DNA of 64,000 nt from Actinocatenispora sp963805605 (GTDB taxonomy: Bacteria; Actinomycetota; Actinomycetes; Mycobacteriales; Micromonosporaceae), in the NCBI GenBank assembly GCA_963805605.1, contig CAWDUX010000003.1, forward strand, positions 992,001 to 1,056,000, written 5' to 3'. Position numbers and translations under genes: made by a program. The notes under the pieces are model-generated. The model worked only from the letters and a program-made list of their open reading frames with translations, searched no databases and was not told where the DNA came from. Below are positions 8,482-16,301 of the stretch, piece after piece. Each line of letters begins with the position of its first letter. Within the stretch, counting starts at the first letter, position 1.

Positions 8482-9372
8482 TCAGTCCAACGGACGTACC
8501 ACTGCCACCGGGCACGCAGCGCGGTGCAGCACTGCCCTGCTGACCGATCCCAGCAGCGCCCCGCTGACGCTGCCGCGCCCCCGGGACCCGACCACCAGTA
8601 GCTGGCCCTCGGCAGCCTGGGTCAGCAGTTCATCGACGGAACGGCCGTGGGCCAGTACGGGGCGGACCGCCACGTCGGGGTACTTCGCCCGCCACCCGGC
8701 CAGCGATTCGGCGAGCATGCGCTCCTCCTCGTCGGCCACCTCGTCGAGGTCGTAGTACAACGCGATCCGGTCGTTGGGTACCTCCGAGCCCGGGGCCCGC
8801 CAGGCGTGTACCGCGGTCAGTCCGACTCCCCGCCAGGATGCCTCATCGAAGGCGAAACCGACCGCGGACTCTGATACCGGCGAACCGTCCACCCCGACCA
8901 CGACCGGGCCGTCGACCGGTACCGGTCGTGAACGGGCCGCAATCACCACGACCGGGCCCGAGGCGTGCGCACTGACCTGTGCGCTGACAGAACCGAGCAG
9001 CAGTCCGGTGAACCCGCCACGGCCGCGCTGGCCGAGGACAGTGGCCGCAGCGTGTCGCGAACGGTCGACGAGGATGCCGGCCGCGGAACCTTCGTGGAAC
9101 TCACCGGACACGACAAGCTCCGGATGCGCCTCACGCACCGCGGCGACCTGGAGGGCCAGGGCTCCACGCCCACGTTCCATGATGTCCGACATATCCGACA
9201 GAACCGCTTGCGGCTCGACCGGGTAGGTACCGATCGGCCAGTGGAACGCCATCACCATCAGCAGCGGGCGGTGGCGCAGCTCGGCCTCCGACGCCGCCCA
9301 CTCGACGGCCCGGTCGCTGCCGGGCGAACCGTCCACGCCGACCACCACAGGGCCGTTCACCGTCTCACTCAT
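8482..9372 (-). CDS. Universal stress protein, two tandem UspA domains
   Basis: 296-aa protein with UspA domains at about residues 6-140 and 150-293. The loops GQRGRGGFTGLLLGS and GSRGRGSVSGALLGS fit the ATP-binding pattern. It starts with ATG; AGGAGGTAGCTGTC lies immediately upstream, a strong ribosome site. It is divergent from the nitroreductase gene across a 249-bp regulatory gap and probably leads a two-gene unit with the DUF1876 gene. Confidence 0.92.
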   Translation of the reverse strand: MSETVNGPVVVGVDGSPGSDRAVEWAASEAELRHRPLLMVMAFHWPIGTYPVEPQAVLSDMSDIMERGRGALALQVAAVREAHPELVVSGEFHEGSAAGILVDRSRHAAATVLGQRGRGGFTGLLLGSVSAQVSAHASGPVVVIAARSRPVPVDGPVVVGVDGSPVSESAVGFAFDEASWRGVGLTAVHAWRAPGSEVPNDRIALYYDLDEVADEEERMLAESLAGWRAKYPDVAVRPVLAHGRSVDELLTQAAEGQLLVVGSRGRGSVSGALLGSVSRAVLHRAACPVAVVRPLD

Positions 9373-9438
9373 GACAGCTACCTCCTCGCCGTCAGCCTTC
9401 CCGGCGCGGGCATCCGCCAGCAGTGCCGACCGGACCCT

Positions 9439-9452
9439 GGGGTAAGGACCCC
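9439..9452. promoter_or_regulatory. Inverted repeat GGGGT-N4-ACCCC between divergent stress genes
   Basis: A perfect 5-bp inverted repeat with a 4-bp spacer (AAGG), in the gap between the universal stress gene (start 9372) and the nitroreductase gene (start 9622). The arm and spacer geometry equals that of a DosR/DevR core (GGGAC-N4-GTCCC), but the arm sequence differs. A flanking GGACCC gives a direct repeat with the right arm. It is a candidate operator for one or both genes. Confidence 0.3.
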
Positions 9453-9621
9453 TGACCCCCCATACCGCCGGGTACCCGACGTTGCGGGCGGATCGTCCGG
9501 TCGCCTGTCACGTGCCCGGCCACCGACGACCGGAGACCCGTACCGACCCTGCTGAACAGCCCTGCACAGTGGCTCTCCGACACGGCACGGTGGCAGTGAC
9601 TGCCCTACCGGAGGTGGAATC

Positions 9622-10647
9622 GTGGCCATCGAACTCACCGACTCGACCAGCAGGAGCCGGCACCACACCGCCGCAAGTTCCACCGGCCAAGCCGTGCTCG
9701 CGGCGCTGCGGGCACCGTCGCTGTTCAACTCCCAGCCCTGGCGCTGGCGCCTGCACGACGACGCCGCCGAACTGTGGAGCGATCGGCGACGCCAACTGAG
9801 CGTAGTCGACCCGCAGGGTCGGCTACTGATACTCAGCTGCGGGATCGCGCTGCACCATGCCCGGCTCGCGTTGCGCGCCGACGGCCACCTGCCAGAAGTC
9901 GTCCGCTTCCCCGACCCGGACCAACCGGACCTGCTGGCGCTGCTGCGTAACGTGGGATCGCGACCGCCCACCCCCGCCGATCTACGGGCCTACCAGGCGA
10001 TGGCGACCCGACGCACCGACCGACGCCCGTACAGCGGTCCCGACGACATTCCCGCCGAACAGCTCGCCGGGTTGCGGGATGCCGCCGAAGCCGAGGGCGC
10101 CCACCTGCACATCCTGCCCGACGATCAGGTGACCCTGTTCAATGTGGCCGCCACGCATGCCGCCGACGACGAGCGGGCCGATCCGGCGTACCAGGAGGAA
10201 CTCGACCGCTGGACCCACCGTCCGGCCGCCGCCGGCGACGGGGTTCCGGTAGAAACCACGGTCGGCCCGGTGCCGCGCCGCATTCCGATCCGGGACTTCG
10301 CCCCCGGCGCCGCCGGGCAGCAGCAGCCCGGTACCGGCACCGACCGCAACGCCCGCTACGCGATCCTGTTCACCGAAACCGATACCGCGGCGGACTGGTT
10401 GGTCGCCGGGGAGGCGATGTCGTCGGTGCTGATCACCGCCAGCCGATGGGGCATCGCGACCAACCCGGTCAGCGATGTGGTGGAGACACCGGTGGCCCGA
10501 CAGCAGCTGACCGCGCTGCTGGCCGGCCTCGGCTGTCCCCAGATGGCCGTCCGGATGGGGCTCACCGAACCGGTGTCAGCGGTCCCCCCCACACCACGAC
10601 GCCCGCCGGAGGACACCATCGACGGCGCGGAACGTCACGACCTCTGA
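9622..10647 (+). CDS. Acg-like nitroreductase-family protein
   Basis: 341-aa flavin-binding nitroreductase-fold protein of the Acg (Rv2032/Rv3127/Rv3131) group. Seen: SLFNSQPWRW near residues 34-43 (the first FMN-contact region), RRTDRRPYSG near 130-139, and a C-terminal half with ITASRWGIATNPVSDVVE. Acg proteins bind FMN but usually lack reductase activity, and are thought to sequester flavin during dormancy. GTG 9622 has GGAGGTGG about 6 nt upstream. It is divergent from the stress gene at 9372. It closes the DosR-like island. Confidence 0.85.
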   Translation: MAIELTDSTSRSRHHTAASSTGQAVLAALRAPSLFNSQPWRWRLHDDAAELWSDRRRQLSVVDPQGRLLILSCGIALHHARLALRADGHLPEVVRFPDPDQPDLLALLRNVGSRPPTPADLRAYQAMATRRTDRRPYSGPDDIPAEQLAGLRDAAEAEGAHLHILPDDQVTLFNVAATHAADDERADPAYQEELDRWTHRPAAAGDGVPVETTVGPVPRRIPIRDFAPGAAGQQQPGTGTDRNARYAILFTETDTAADWLVAGEAMSSVLITASRWGIATNPVSDVVETPVARQQLTALLAGLGCPQMAVRMGLTEPVSAVPPTPRRPPEDTIDGAERHDL

Positions 10648-10664
10648 CCGGCCACCACACATGT

Positions 10665-11637
10665 TCAGGTGGGTGCGTCGGTGAACTCGAAACGCACCAT
10701 GGCGGTGATCTCGCGGTGCGCGGCGATCAGCTCCTCGTGGGTACCGAGCCCGGCCACCAGTACGGTCAGCGGGTGCGTCTCGTGGTCGTCGGAGACCAAC
10801 TCGCCCGGGCTCACCAGTGGAACGACGGCGAGCACGTCCGGATGCTCGCGTACCTGGTCCAGACCGTGCATCGCCACCAGTCGGCCGCACGCGGCACCAG
10901 GGATGGTCAGAGTCGCCAGCGGCGACGGCATCCGTGCCCCGGCCCGCGCCGGTCCGGGCAGTTGCAACGCCAGGGACAGGTACTCGGCGCTCAGGTCGAC
11001 GCCGGCGGCCACCTTGGCCAGCACACCCATCATCTGTCCACCCGGCCGCCCCGCGTTGATCTCGACAATAATCGGGCCGTAGCGTTCGTCGTCGATCAAT
11101 GCCACGTTGGCGCTGGTGTTGTCCAGTTCCAGGGCCGACAACGCGGAATCGAACGCCTGCCGGAACTCCGCCTGCCGCGCACCGGACAGTTCCAGTGGCG
11201 GCCAGGCGAAGCCGAGTTCGAAGAACCGGTCGTCGGCCAGGAAATCCTCCATCAACAGCACGTGCTCGGTCCGGCCGGCGCGCACGATGCTCTCGGCGCT
11301 GTACTCCCGCCCGCACAGACGCCCCTCGACCAGGAACTCCCGTCCCGGGTCGATCGGCCGGTCACCGTGCGGGTCGTCCACCGGGTGGGCGAACAGGCCC
11401 GTCCAGCAGGTACGGCGCCCGGGCCGCCAGCTGCCGGTGGGTATCAGCGAGCTCGGACACGCTGTCCACCCGTCGTACCAGGCTGCTGCCGGTTCCGTTG
11501 ACCGGTTTGACGATCGCCGGTAGGCCCACCGCTGCGGCAGCCCCCGGCTGGTGCCACGCGGCGGCGCTGAGCCTCCGCCAGCCCGGTCTGTGATCCGGTG
11601 TCCGGCGCTGTGGGACATGGTCGAACTTTTCGATCAT
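10665..11637 (-). pseudogene. Decayed ATP-grasp ligase
   Basis: Remnant of an ATP-grasp enzyme. The middle and C-terminal parts are in one frame (about 11395-10665): FLVEGRLCGREYSAES, LLMEDFLADD, and the metal/ATP-binding VEINAGRPGGQMMG. The start of the ATP-binding domain, VGLPAIVKPVNGTGSSLV, is in another frame (about 11560-11395). The N-terminal pre-ATP-grasp domain of about 100 residues is missing, and bits such as GLAEAQRRR occur in a third frame. At least one frameshift near 11395 plus 5' loss make it non-functional. The family includes amino-acid ligases of natural-product or dipeptide synthesis; the substrate cannot be told. Confidence 0.75.
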
Positions 11638-11662
11638 GTTCGCACACGCCGGGCACCGAGCA

Positions 11663-11705
11663 ATCGACTCGATAAGAGTTACTTATGTAGATTTATGGTA
11701 TTAAT
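11663..11705. promoter_or_regulatory. AT-rich promoter-like patch with inverted repeat
   Basis: A short AT-rich stretch in otherwise GC-rich DNA, containing ATAAG-AGTTA-CTTAT (arms of 5 bp, spacer 5) and then TATGGTATTAAT. It lies about 80-115 bp upstream of the secreted phosphoesterase. It is likely the promoter/operator for that gene; the regulator is unknown. Confidence 0.4.
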
Positions 11706-11781
11706 GCTCTGATCCCCCAGCGGGACTCCGAAACCGGCACACCACTGATGCCGGGTCCACACCCCCCGATCGGAGACATTG

Positions 11782-12639
11782 ATGCGAATGCGCTGGCTCA
11801 CCGTGGGAATCGTCTCCGCACTGGCTGCGGCCACGATCACCACCGCCGCCGCCCAGGCCCTCCCGGCCGACGGTCAGATCGACGCCGCGGTACCCGCCGC
11901 GGCGCATGTCGTCGTGGTGATCGAGGAAAACCACTCCTACGCCGACGTCATCGGCAGTTCCGCCGCGCCATACATCAACTCACTGGCCGACAGCGGCGCC
12001 TCGTTCACCCAGTCGCACGGCGTCACCCACCCCAGCGAACCGAACTACCTGGCGATGTTCGCCGGCTCCACGTTCGGACTGGCCTCCGACGCGTGTCCGC
12101 TCAGCGAGTCCGGCGCCAACCTCGGCAGCGAACTCCTGGACGCCGGGCAGAGCTTCGCCGGATATTCCGAGGACCTGCCCTCCGTCGGCTACACCGGTTG
12201 CACATCCGGGGACTACGCACGCAAGCACGCGCCCTGGGTGGACTTCAGCAACGTTCCCGGGTCGGCCGGGCAACCCTTCAGCGCATTCCCGGCCAACTAC
12301 GACTCGCTGCCCGCGGTCTCCTTCGTGGTGCCCAATCTCGCCAACGACATGCACGACGGCAGCGTGCAGACCGGCGACTCGTGGCTTCAGGCCAACCTCA
12401 GCGGGTACGCGACCTGGGCACAGAGCCACAACAGTCTGCTGATCGTCACCTGGGACGAGGATGACTTCAGCTCCGCCAACCAGATCCCCACCATCATCAC
12501 CGGTCAGTCGGTCGCACCTGGCCAGTACTCCGAATCGGTCAACCACTACAACGTGCTTCGCACGATCGAGGACATGTACGGACTGCCGGCGGCCGGCTCC
12601 AGCGCAGATGCCAGTCCGATCACCGACGTCTGGAAGTGA
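11782..12639 (+). CDS. Secreted phosphoesterase (AcpA / phospholipase C superfamily)
   Basis: 285-aa exported phosphoesterase. An N-terminal signal peptide (basic MRMR, hydrophobic stretch to about residue 24, AQA-like cleavage region) precedes a catalytic domain with VVVVIEENHSYADVIG (metal-binding E/N), HPSEPNYLAMFAG, a WDEDD motif and NHYNVLRTIEDMYGL near the end, the order found in AcpA-type acid phosphatases and bacterial phosphatidylinositol phospholipase-C-like enzymes. Start: ATG 11782 with CGGAGA 6 nt upstream; a TTG three bases earlier is possible. It is preceded by an AT-rich promoter-like patch and followed by an inverted repeat. The substrate is likely a phosphomonoester outside the cell (inference). 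Confidence 0.85.
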   Translation: MRMRWLTVGIVSALAAATITTAAAQALPADGQIDAAVPAAAHVVVVIEENHSYADVIGSSAAPYINSLADSGASFTQSHGVTHPSEPNYLAMFAGSTFGLASDACPLSESGANLGSELLDAGQSFAGYSEDLPSVGYTGCTSGDYARKHAPWVDFSNVPGSAGQPFSAFPANYDSLPAVSFVVPNLANDMHDGSVQTGDSWLQANLSGYATWAQSHNSLLIVTWDEDDFSSANQIPTIITGQSVAPGQYSESVNHYNVLRTIEDMYGLPAAGSSADASPITDVWK

Positions 12640-12644
12640 CCGGA

Positions 12645-12691
12645 CCGGCACCGGGCCGGCGCCGAGATCCAGGCGTCGGACCCGGTGCCGG
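12645..12691. terminator. Inverted repeat, likely terminator between convergent genes
   Basis: Arms CCGGCACCGGG and CCCGGTGCCGG (11 bp, perfect) with a 25-nt loop, immediately after the phosphoesterase stop and before the end of the convergent membrane gene. No U-tract is seen, which is common in high-GC actinomycetes. Confidence 0.5.
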
Positions 12692-12716
12692 TGGCCGGCT
12701 GGCAGTCGTACGCCGC

Positions 12717-13103
12717 TCAACCAGCCATCCGGCTGGCCGCGACTCCACCAGCCATCCGGCTGGCCATGATCGAGCCGATGGTCGCGGAGGTCGCCGCGAG
12801 CAGCCCACTGGCCAACGCACTACGACGGTGACGGACATCGACCAGGGCCAGCACGACCATGCTCACCGCGTGTACCGCGTCCGTCGCCGCACCGAGCCGC
12901 AGCGTCGTACGCCCTGGCCGCGCGCACAGCAGCGTTCCCTGCGCGACTCCGCGCAGCCCGAGCAGGCCGACGATCCGCGGGCCGGGTGCCGGAGCACCCG
13001 GCCCGGCGACCAACCCGGCCACCGCGGCCGGCCGAGCCAGCAGTGCTCCTCCCACCAACCCGGTGGCGAGACCGAACCAGCGCACCACGATGGCCCGGGT
13101 CAC
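12717..13103 (-). CDS. Small hydrophobic membrane protein
   Basis: Unrecognised 128-aa protein with hydrophobic segments at about residues 10-34, 42-62 and 72-90 and a further one near 98-112. The GTG start overlaps the stop of the upstream SDR gene (GTGA), so the two are translationally coupled. The C-terminus ends in a tandem duplication (SRMAGGVAASRMAG) created by two DNA copies 27 bp apart. It probably acts at the membrane with the SDR enzyme; the role is unknown. Confidence 0.65.
   Translation of the reverse strand: MTRAIVVRWFGLATGLVGGALLARPAAVAGLVAGPGAPAPGPRIVGLLGLRGVAQGTLLCARPGRTTLRLGAATDAVHAVSMVVLALVDVRHRRSALASGLLAATSATIGSIMASRMAGGVAASRMAG
12721..12765. repeat. 27-bp-period duplication carrying two small hairpins
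   Basis: CCAGCCATCCGGCTGGCC occurs at 12721-12738 and again at 12748-12765. Each copy holds a perfect hairpin CCAGCC-ATCC-GGCTGG. Because 27 is a multiple of three, the duplication keeps the reading frame of the small membrane gene. It may be a recent slippage event or a double stem helping to end transcription. Confidence 0.6.
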
Positions 13104-14107
13104 CGCAACGCCCTACGCAGCAGGGTCACCGCACCCAAGGTGGCCAGCCCTGCCCCGAACGCTGCGAGCACCCCGTGATGGTGGGAGGCCCACACCTGCG
13201 GATCGCGGCTCTTGGCCTGTGCGTCGAATGCACCGTGGGCACCGAAATCGTGGCCGCTGCGACCATCTGCCGGCCGCCACAGGTTGGCCGGGTCGTCGGG
13301 TTCCCGCCGTTGCCCGGTCTGCTGCGCCGAGAAGCCGGTCCTGGCCAGGTAACGGTCCAACAGGCCGGGTGCCAGTGCATTGGCCGCCAGGGTGGCCATG
13401 GTGCTGGAACCCACCCAGTACTCCCGGCGGCGTGGATGTGCCGCGGCGAACAGCACCGCACGGGCTGCCAGCTCCGGCTGGTAGATCGGCGGTACGGGCT
13501 GCGCCCGGTTCGGTAGACGGGACAGGACCCAGGAGAACTGCGGGGTGTTGACGCCGGGCATCTGCACCATGGTGACCCGCACTTTGCTGCGTTCGTGCAA
13601 CAGTTCGCAACGCAGTGCCTCGTGAAAGCCTTGGATGGCGTGCTTGGAGCCGCAGTACGCCGTCTGCAGCGGAATCCCCCGGTAGGCAAGCGCCGAGCCG
13701 ACCTGCACGATGGTGCCCCGGTCACGCGGCTTCATCAGCTTGAGCGCGGCCATGGTCCCGTAGACGAAACCGAGGTAGTTCACCTCGGTGACCCGCTTGT
13801 ACTCCGCCGGGGAGACCTCCTCGAAGGGCGCGAACACCGAGGTGAACGCCACATTGATCCAGGTGTCGATCGGGCCCAGCTCGGCCTCGACCCGGGTGGC
13901 GGCGGCCGACACCTGCTCCGGATCGGCCATGTCGGTGGGTACCGCCAGTGCCCGGCCCCCGGCCTGGCTCACCTCACTCTCGGCTGCGGCAAGTCCCTGC
14001 TCCCCCCTGGCCAGCAGCGCGACCGCATCACCACGTGCGGCGAGTGCACGCACCACCGCCCGGCCGATACCGCCGGTAGCCCCGGTCACCACCACCACAT
14101 CCGACAT
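13100..14107 (-). CDS. Short-chain dehydrogenase/reductase with C-terminal membrane tail
   Basis: 335-aa classical SDR. The cofactor loop TGATGGIG is at residues 8-15, an NV(A) motif (INVAF) takes the usual NNAG place near 86, a catalytic Ser is in QVGSALAYRG near 140, and YCGSK near 153 gives the Tyr and Lys. The protein is about 80 residues longer than typical SDRs, and the extension ends in a hydrophobic stretch (VLAAFGAGLATLGAVTLL) that could anchor it. ATG 14107 has GAGGGGG 6 nt upstream, which rules out the longer upstream option. It is coupled to the small membrane gene by GTGA overlap. Substrate unknown. Confidence 0.82.
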   Translation of the reverse strand: MSDVVVVTGATGGIGRAVVRALAARGDAVALLARGEQGLAAAESEVSQAGGRALAVPTDMADPEQVSAAATRVEAELGPIDTWINVAFTSVFAPFEEVSPAEYKRVTEVNYLGFVYGTMAALKLMKPRDRGTIVQVGSALAYRGIPLQTAYCGSKHAIQGFHEALRCELLHERSKVRVTMVQMPGVNTPQFSWVLSRLPNRAQPVPPIYQPELAARAVLFAAAHPRRREYWVGSSTMATLAANALAPGLLDRYLARTGFSAQQTGQRREPDDPANLWRPADGRSGHDFGAHGAFDAQAKSRDPQVWASHHHGVLAAFGAGLATLGAVTLLRRALR

Positions 14108-14201
14108 GCGGTCCCCCTCATCACCTCGACCCCGGTGACGATGCTGCCACCGGTGCCGGACTCGCGCAGGTCGACAGCGGCCAGAGCCCGTCGCGGTGTG
14201 C

Positions 14202-16079
14202 TCACTTCCACTCGTGCGAGCGGTAGGCGTGCCGTAGTCGCAGCGCCAGCTGGATCTCCAGGGACTGCTCCGGCTGCTGCCAACGCGGCCCGAGCAGTTG
14301 GCCGACCCGCTCCAGCCGCTGGTTGACGGTGTTGGCGTGCACGTGCAGGGCGGTGCGGGCCCGGGTGGGGCTGCGGCCGGCAGCAAAGTAGGCGTCCAGC
14401 GTCTCGGCAAGCTGGGTGCCCCGGTCGTCGTCGTAGTCGAGTACCGCGCCGATGGTGGCGCGCAGGAACCTCCCGGGATCGCCGTGCTCCCCGAGTACGA
14501 GCCCGAGAAAACCCAGATCCGCCATGCACACTCCGGTACCGCGCCGCCCCAAGGCGAGTGCCGCGTCCAGACATCCGGTCGCTTCCCGGTGCGCCCGGGC
14601 GATCGCCTCCGTACCGTGGGCCGGACCGGCGGCGGCGACCGTGGCGGCCAGCCGCAGTTCGCCCGCCACCGCGTGGGCGGCGGTGGACGGGTCGGTGCCG
14701 GGCAGCAGTAGTACTTCGCGGCCGTCGTGGCGGGTGGCCAGCCCGTGCCTGTCGGCAGCGAGGCGGGGCAGCACAGCGAAGGACTGCTGCGGCCGCTCGG
14801 TCCAGGCCACGGTCAGCACAAGGTGGTCGCGGGTGAGGTCCACGCCGAGGCGCCGGGCCCGGTCGCGCAGCCCGGCCGGATCCCGGCGGGGCGCGAGCAG
14901 GATGTCGGCCAGGAGATCCGCGCCCACCCGCGCCTGCGCATCGGCGGTGGAGTGCCGGAACAGCAAGAGCAGGGCGGTGACCAGGGCGGCCCGTTCCAGG
15001 GTGCGTTGGTCCGCGTCGTCCAGCTCGCTGTCCGGCCGCAGCACGAGGGCACCGAGGTGCTCGGGGCCGGCGGCGACTGCGGCTGTCCAGTACGGCCCGC
15101 TGCGGCAGGCCCGCCCGGTCGAGCGGGATGTGGCGACCGCGGCGGACACTTCCGACGGCGCGGCGGAACCGGCGGTCAGGTCCGGCACAGTCCTGCCGGC
15201 GAGTACGACACCATCGGCGTCGAGTACCGACAGTGACCCGCTGATGACCTCGGTCACCGCCGTGGTGAGCTCGTCCAGGTCACCGCCGCGCAGCACCACC
15301 CGGGTGAGCCGGTCGTGTGCGGTGGCCGCACGCTCGGTCGCCGCGGCGCGGGCCCGGCCGAGTCGGCTGGCCTCGTCTAGCTCGGTGAGCGCGGCCCGCG
15401 TCTCCTGCAGCATCCGGGCGTTGTCCAGCGCGACCGCGGCATGGTCGGCGAGGGAGGCGAGCAGGGCAACCTCCTCGGCGATGAAGCGGCGTTCCTGGCG
15501 GTCCGCGGCGAACAGCACCCCGATCACCCGGCTACCCAGGCGCAGCGGGACGCCGAGGATGGCCACTAGGCCCTCGTCGTGTACGCCACCATCGATGTCG
15601 CCGGTGTGCCGGAACCGGGGGTCGGCCAGGTAGTGGTCGGTGGAGTACGGCGAATCGGTCTGTGCGACCAGTCCGCCCAAGCCCGCACCCATCGGCAGCC
15701 GCAGCCGTTGGAAGGTGGCGGCGACCGAGCCGTCGGTCACCCGCATGAACGTGTCCCCCCGGGCCGGATCCTCCAGCGTCAGGTACGCCACGTCGGTGTC
15801 CAGCAGGCGCCGGGCCCGCTGCACGATCGCCTGCAGTACGGCGTCCAGCTCACGCAGCCCGGCCAGGTCGTTGGCGGTCTGGAACAGCGCGGACAGCTCG
15901 TTCTCGCGCCGCCGGTGGCGGGCCAGCCGGCTACGTAGCCGCAGCGCCAGCATCCGGGCCCGTTCCCAGTCGGCCAGGATGTCCGGGGCCGCGCCGCCGT
16001 CGCGGGCCCGTCGCACCGCCGCGTCGTACTCCGTGCTGGGAGCGTCGTTGAGTAGCAACTCCAGGAAGACACCGTCCAT
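14202..16079 (-). CDS. GAF-domain / PucR-type transcriptional regulator
   Basis: 625-aa regulator. An N-terminal helical part (about 1-60) leads to a GAF sensor domain (about 65-220, with LGVPLRLGSRVIGVLFAAD), a coiled segment rich in Ala/Arg/Glu (about 222-255), a middle domain, and the C-terminal PucR helix-turn-helix (about 560-620, ARTALHVHANTVNQRLERV). Members sense small aromatic or nitrogenous ligands and control adjacent catabolic or transport genes. It is divergent from an MHS-type transporter gene across 222 bp, so that gene is the likely target (inference). Confidence 0.85.
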   Translation of the reverse strand: MDGVFLELLLNDAPSTEYDAAVRRARDGGAAPDILADWERARMLALRLRSRLARHRRRENELSALFQTANDLAGLRELDAVLQAIVQRARRLLDTDVAYLTLEDPARGDTFMRVTDGSVAATFQRLRLPMGAGLGGLVAQTDSPYSTDHYLADPRFRHTGDIDGGVHDEGLVAILGVPLRLGSRVIGVLFAADRQERRFIAEEVALLASLADHAAVALDNARMLQETRAALTELDEASRLGRARAAATERAATAHDRLTRVVLRGGDLDELTTAVTEVISGSLSVLDADGVVLAGRTVPDLTAGSAAPSEVSAAVATSRSTGRACRSGPYWTAAVAAGPEHLGALVLRPDSELDDADQRTLERAALVTALLLLFRHSTADAQARVGADLLADILLAPRRDPAGLRDRARRLGVDLTRDHLVLTVAWTERPQQSFAVLPRLAADRHGLATRHDGREVLLLPGTDPSTAAHAVAGELRLAATVAAAGPAHGTEAIARAHREATGCLDAALALGRRGTGVCMADLGFLGLVLGEHGDPGRFLRATIGAVLDYDDDRGTQLAETLDAYFAAGRSPTRARTALHVHANTVNQRLERVGQLLGPRWQQPEQSLEIQLALRLRHAYRSHEWK

Positions 16080-16301
16080 GAGCGATCATTCTGCCGGTGA
16101 CAGCTGGGTCAACGCCACATATGGCGGTGGCGGACTGTGTGCTGGCCGCACATGGGTTCCAGGTCACATTCTGTCTAGCGTGTGGCTTCATGGTGGACGC
16201 GGAAACGCCCGGCTGCCGAGCCGCTCCGTGACGCCGGGCGGCCCGACTGTCTTGGGCGACCCGGTGATGCCGTCGAATCTCGCGACCCGGAAGGACTCAC
16301 G

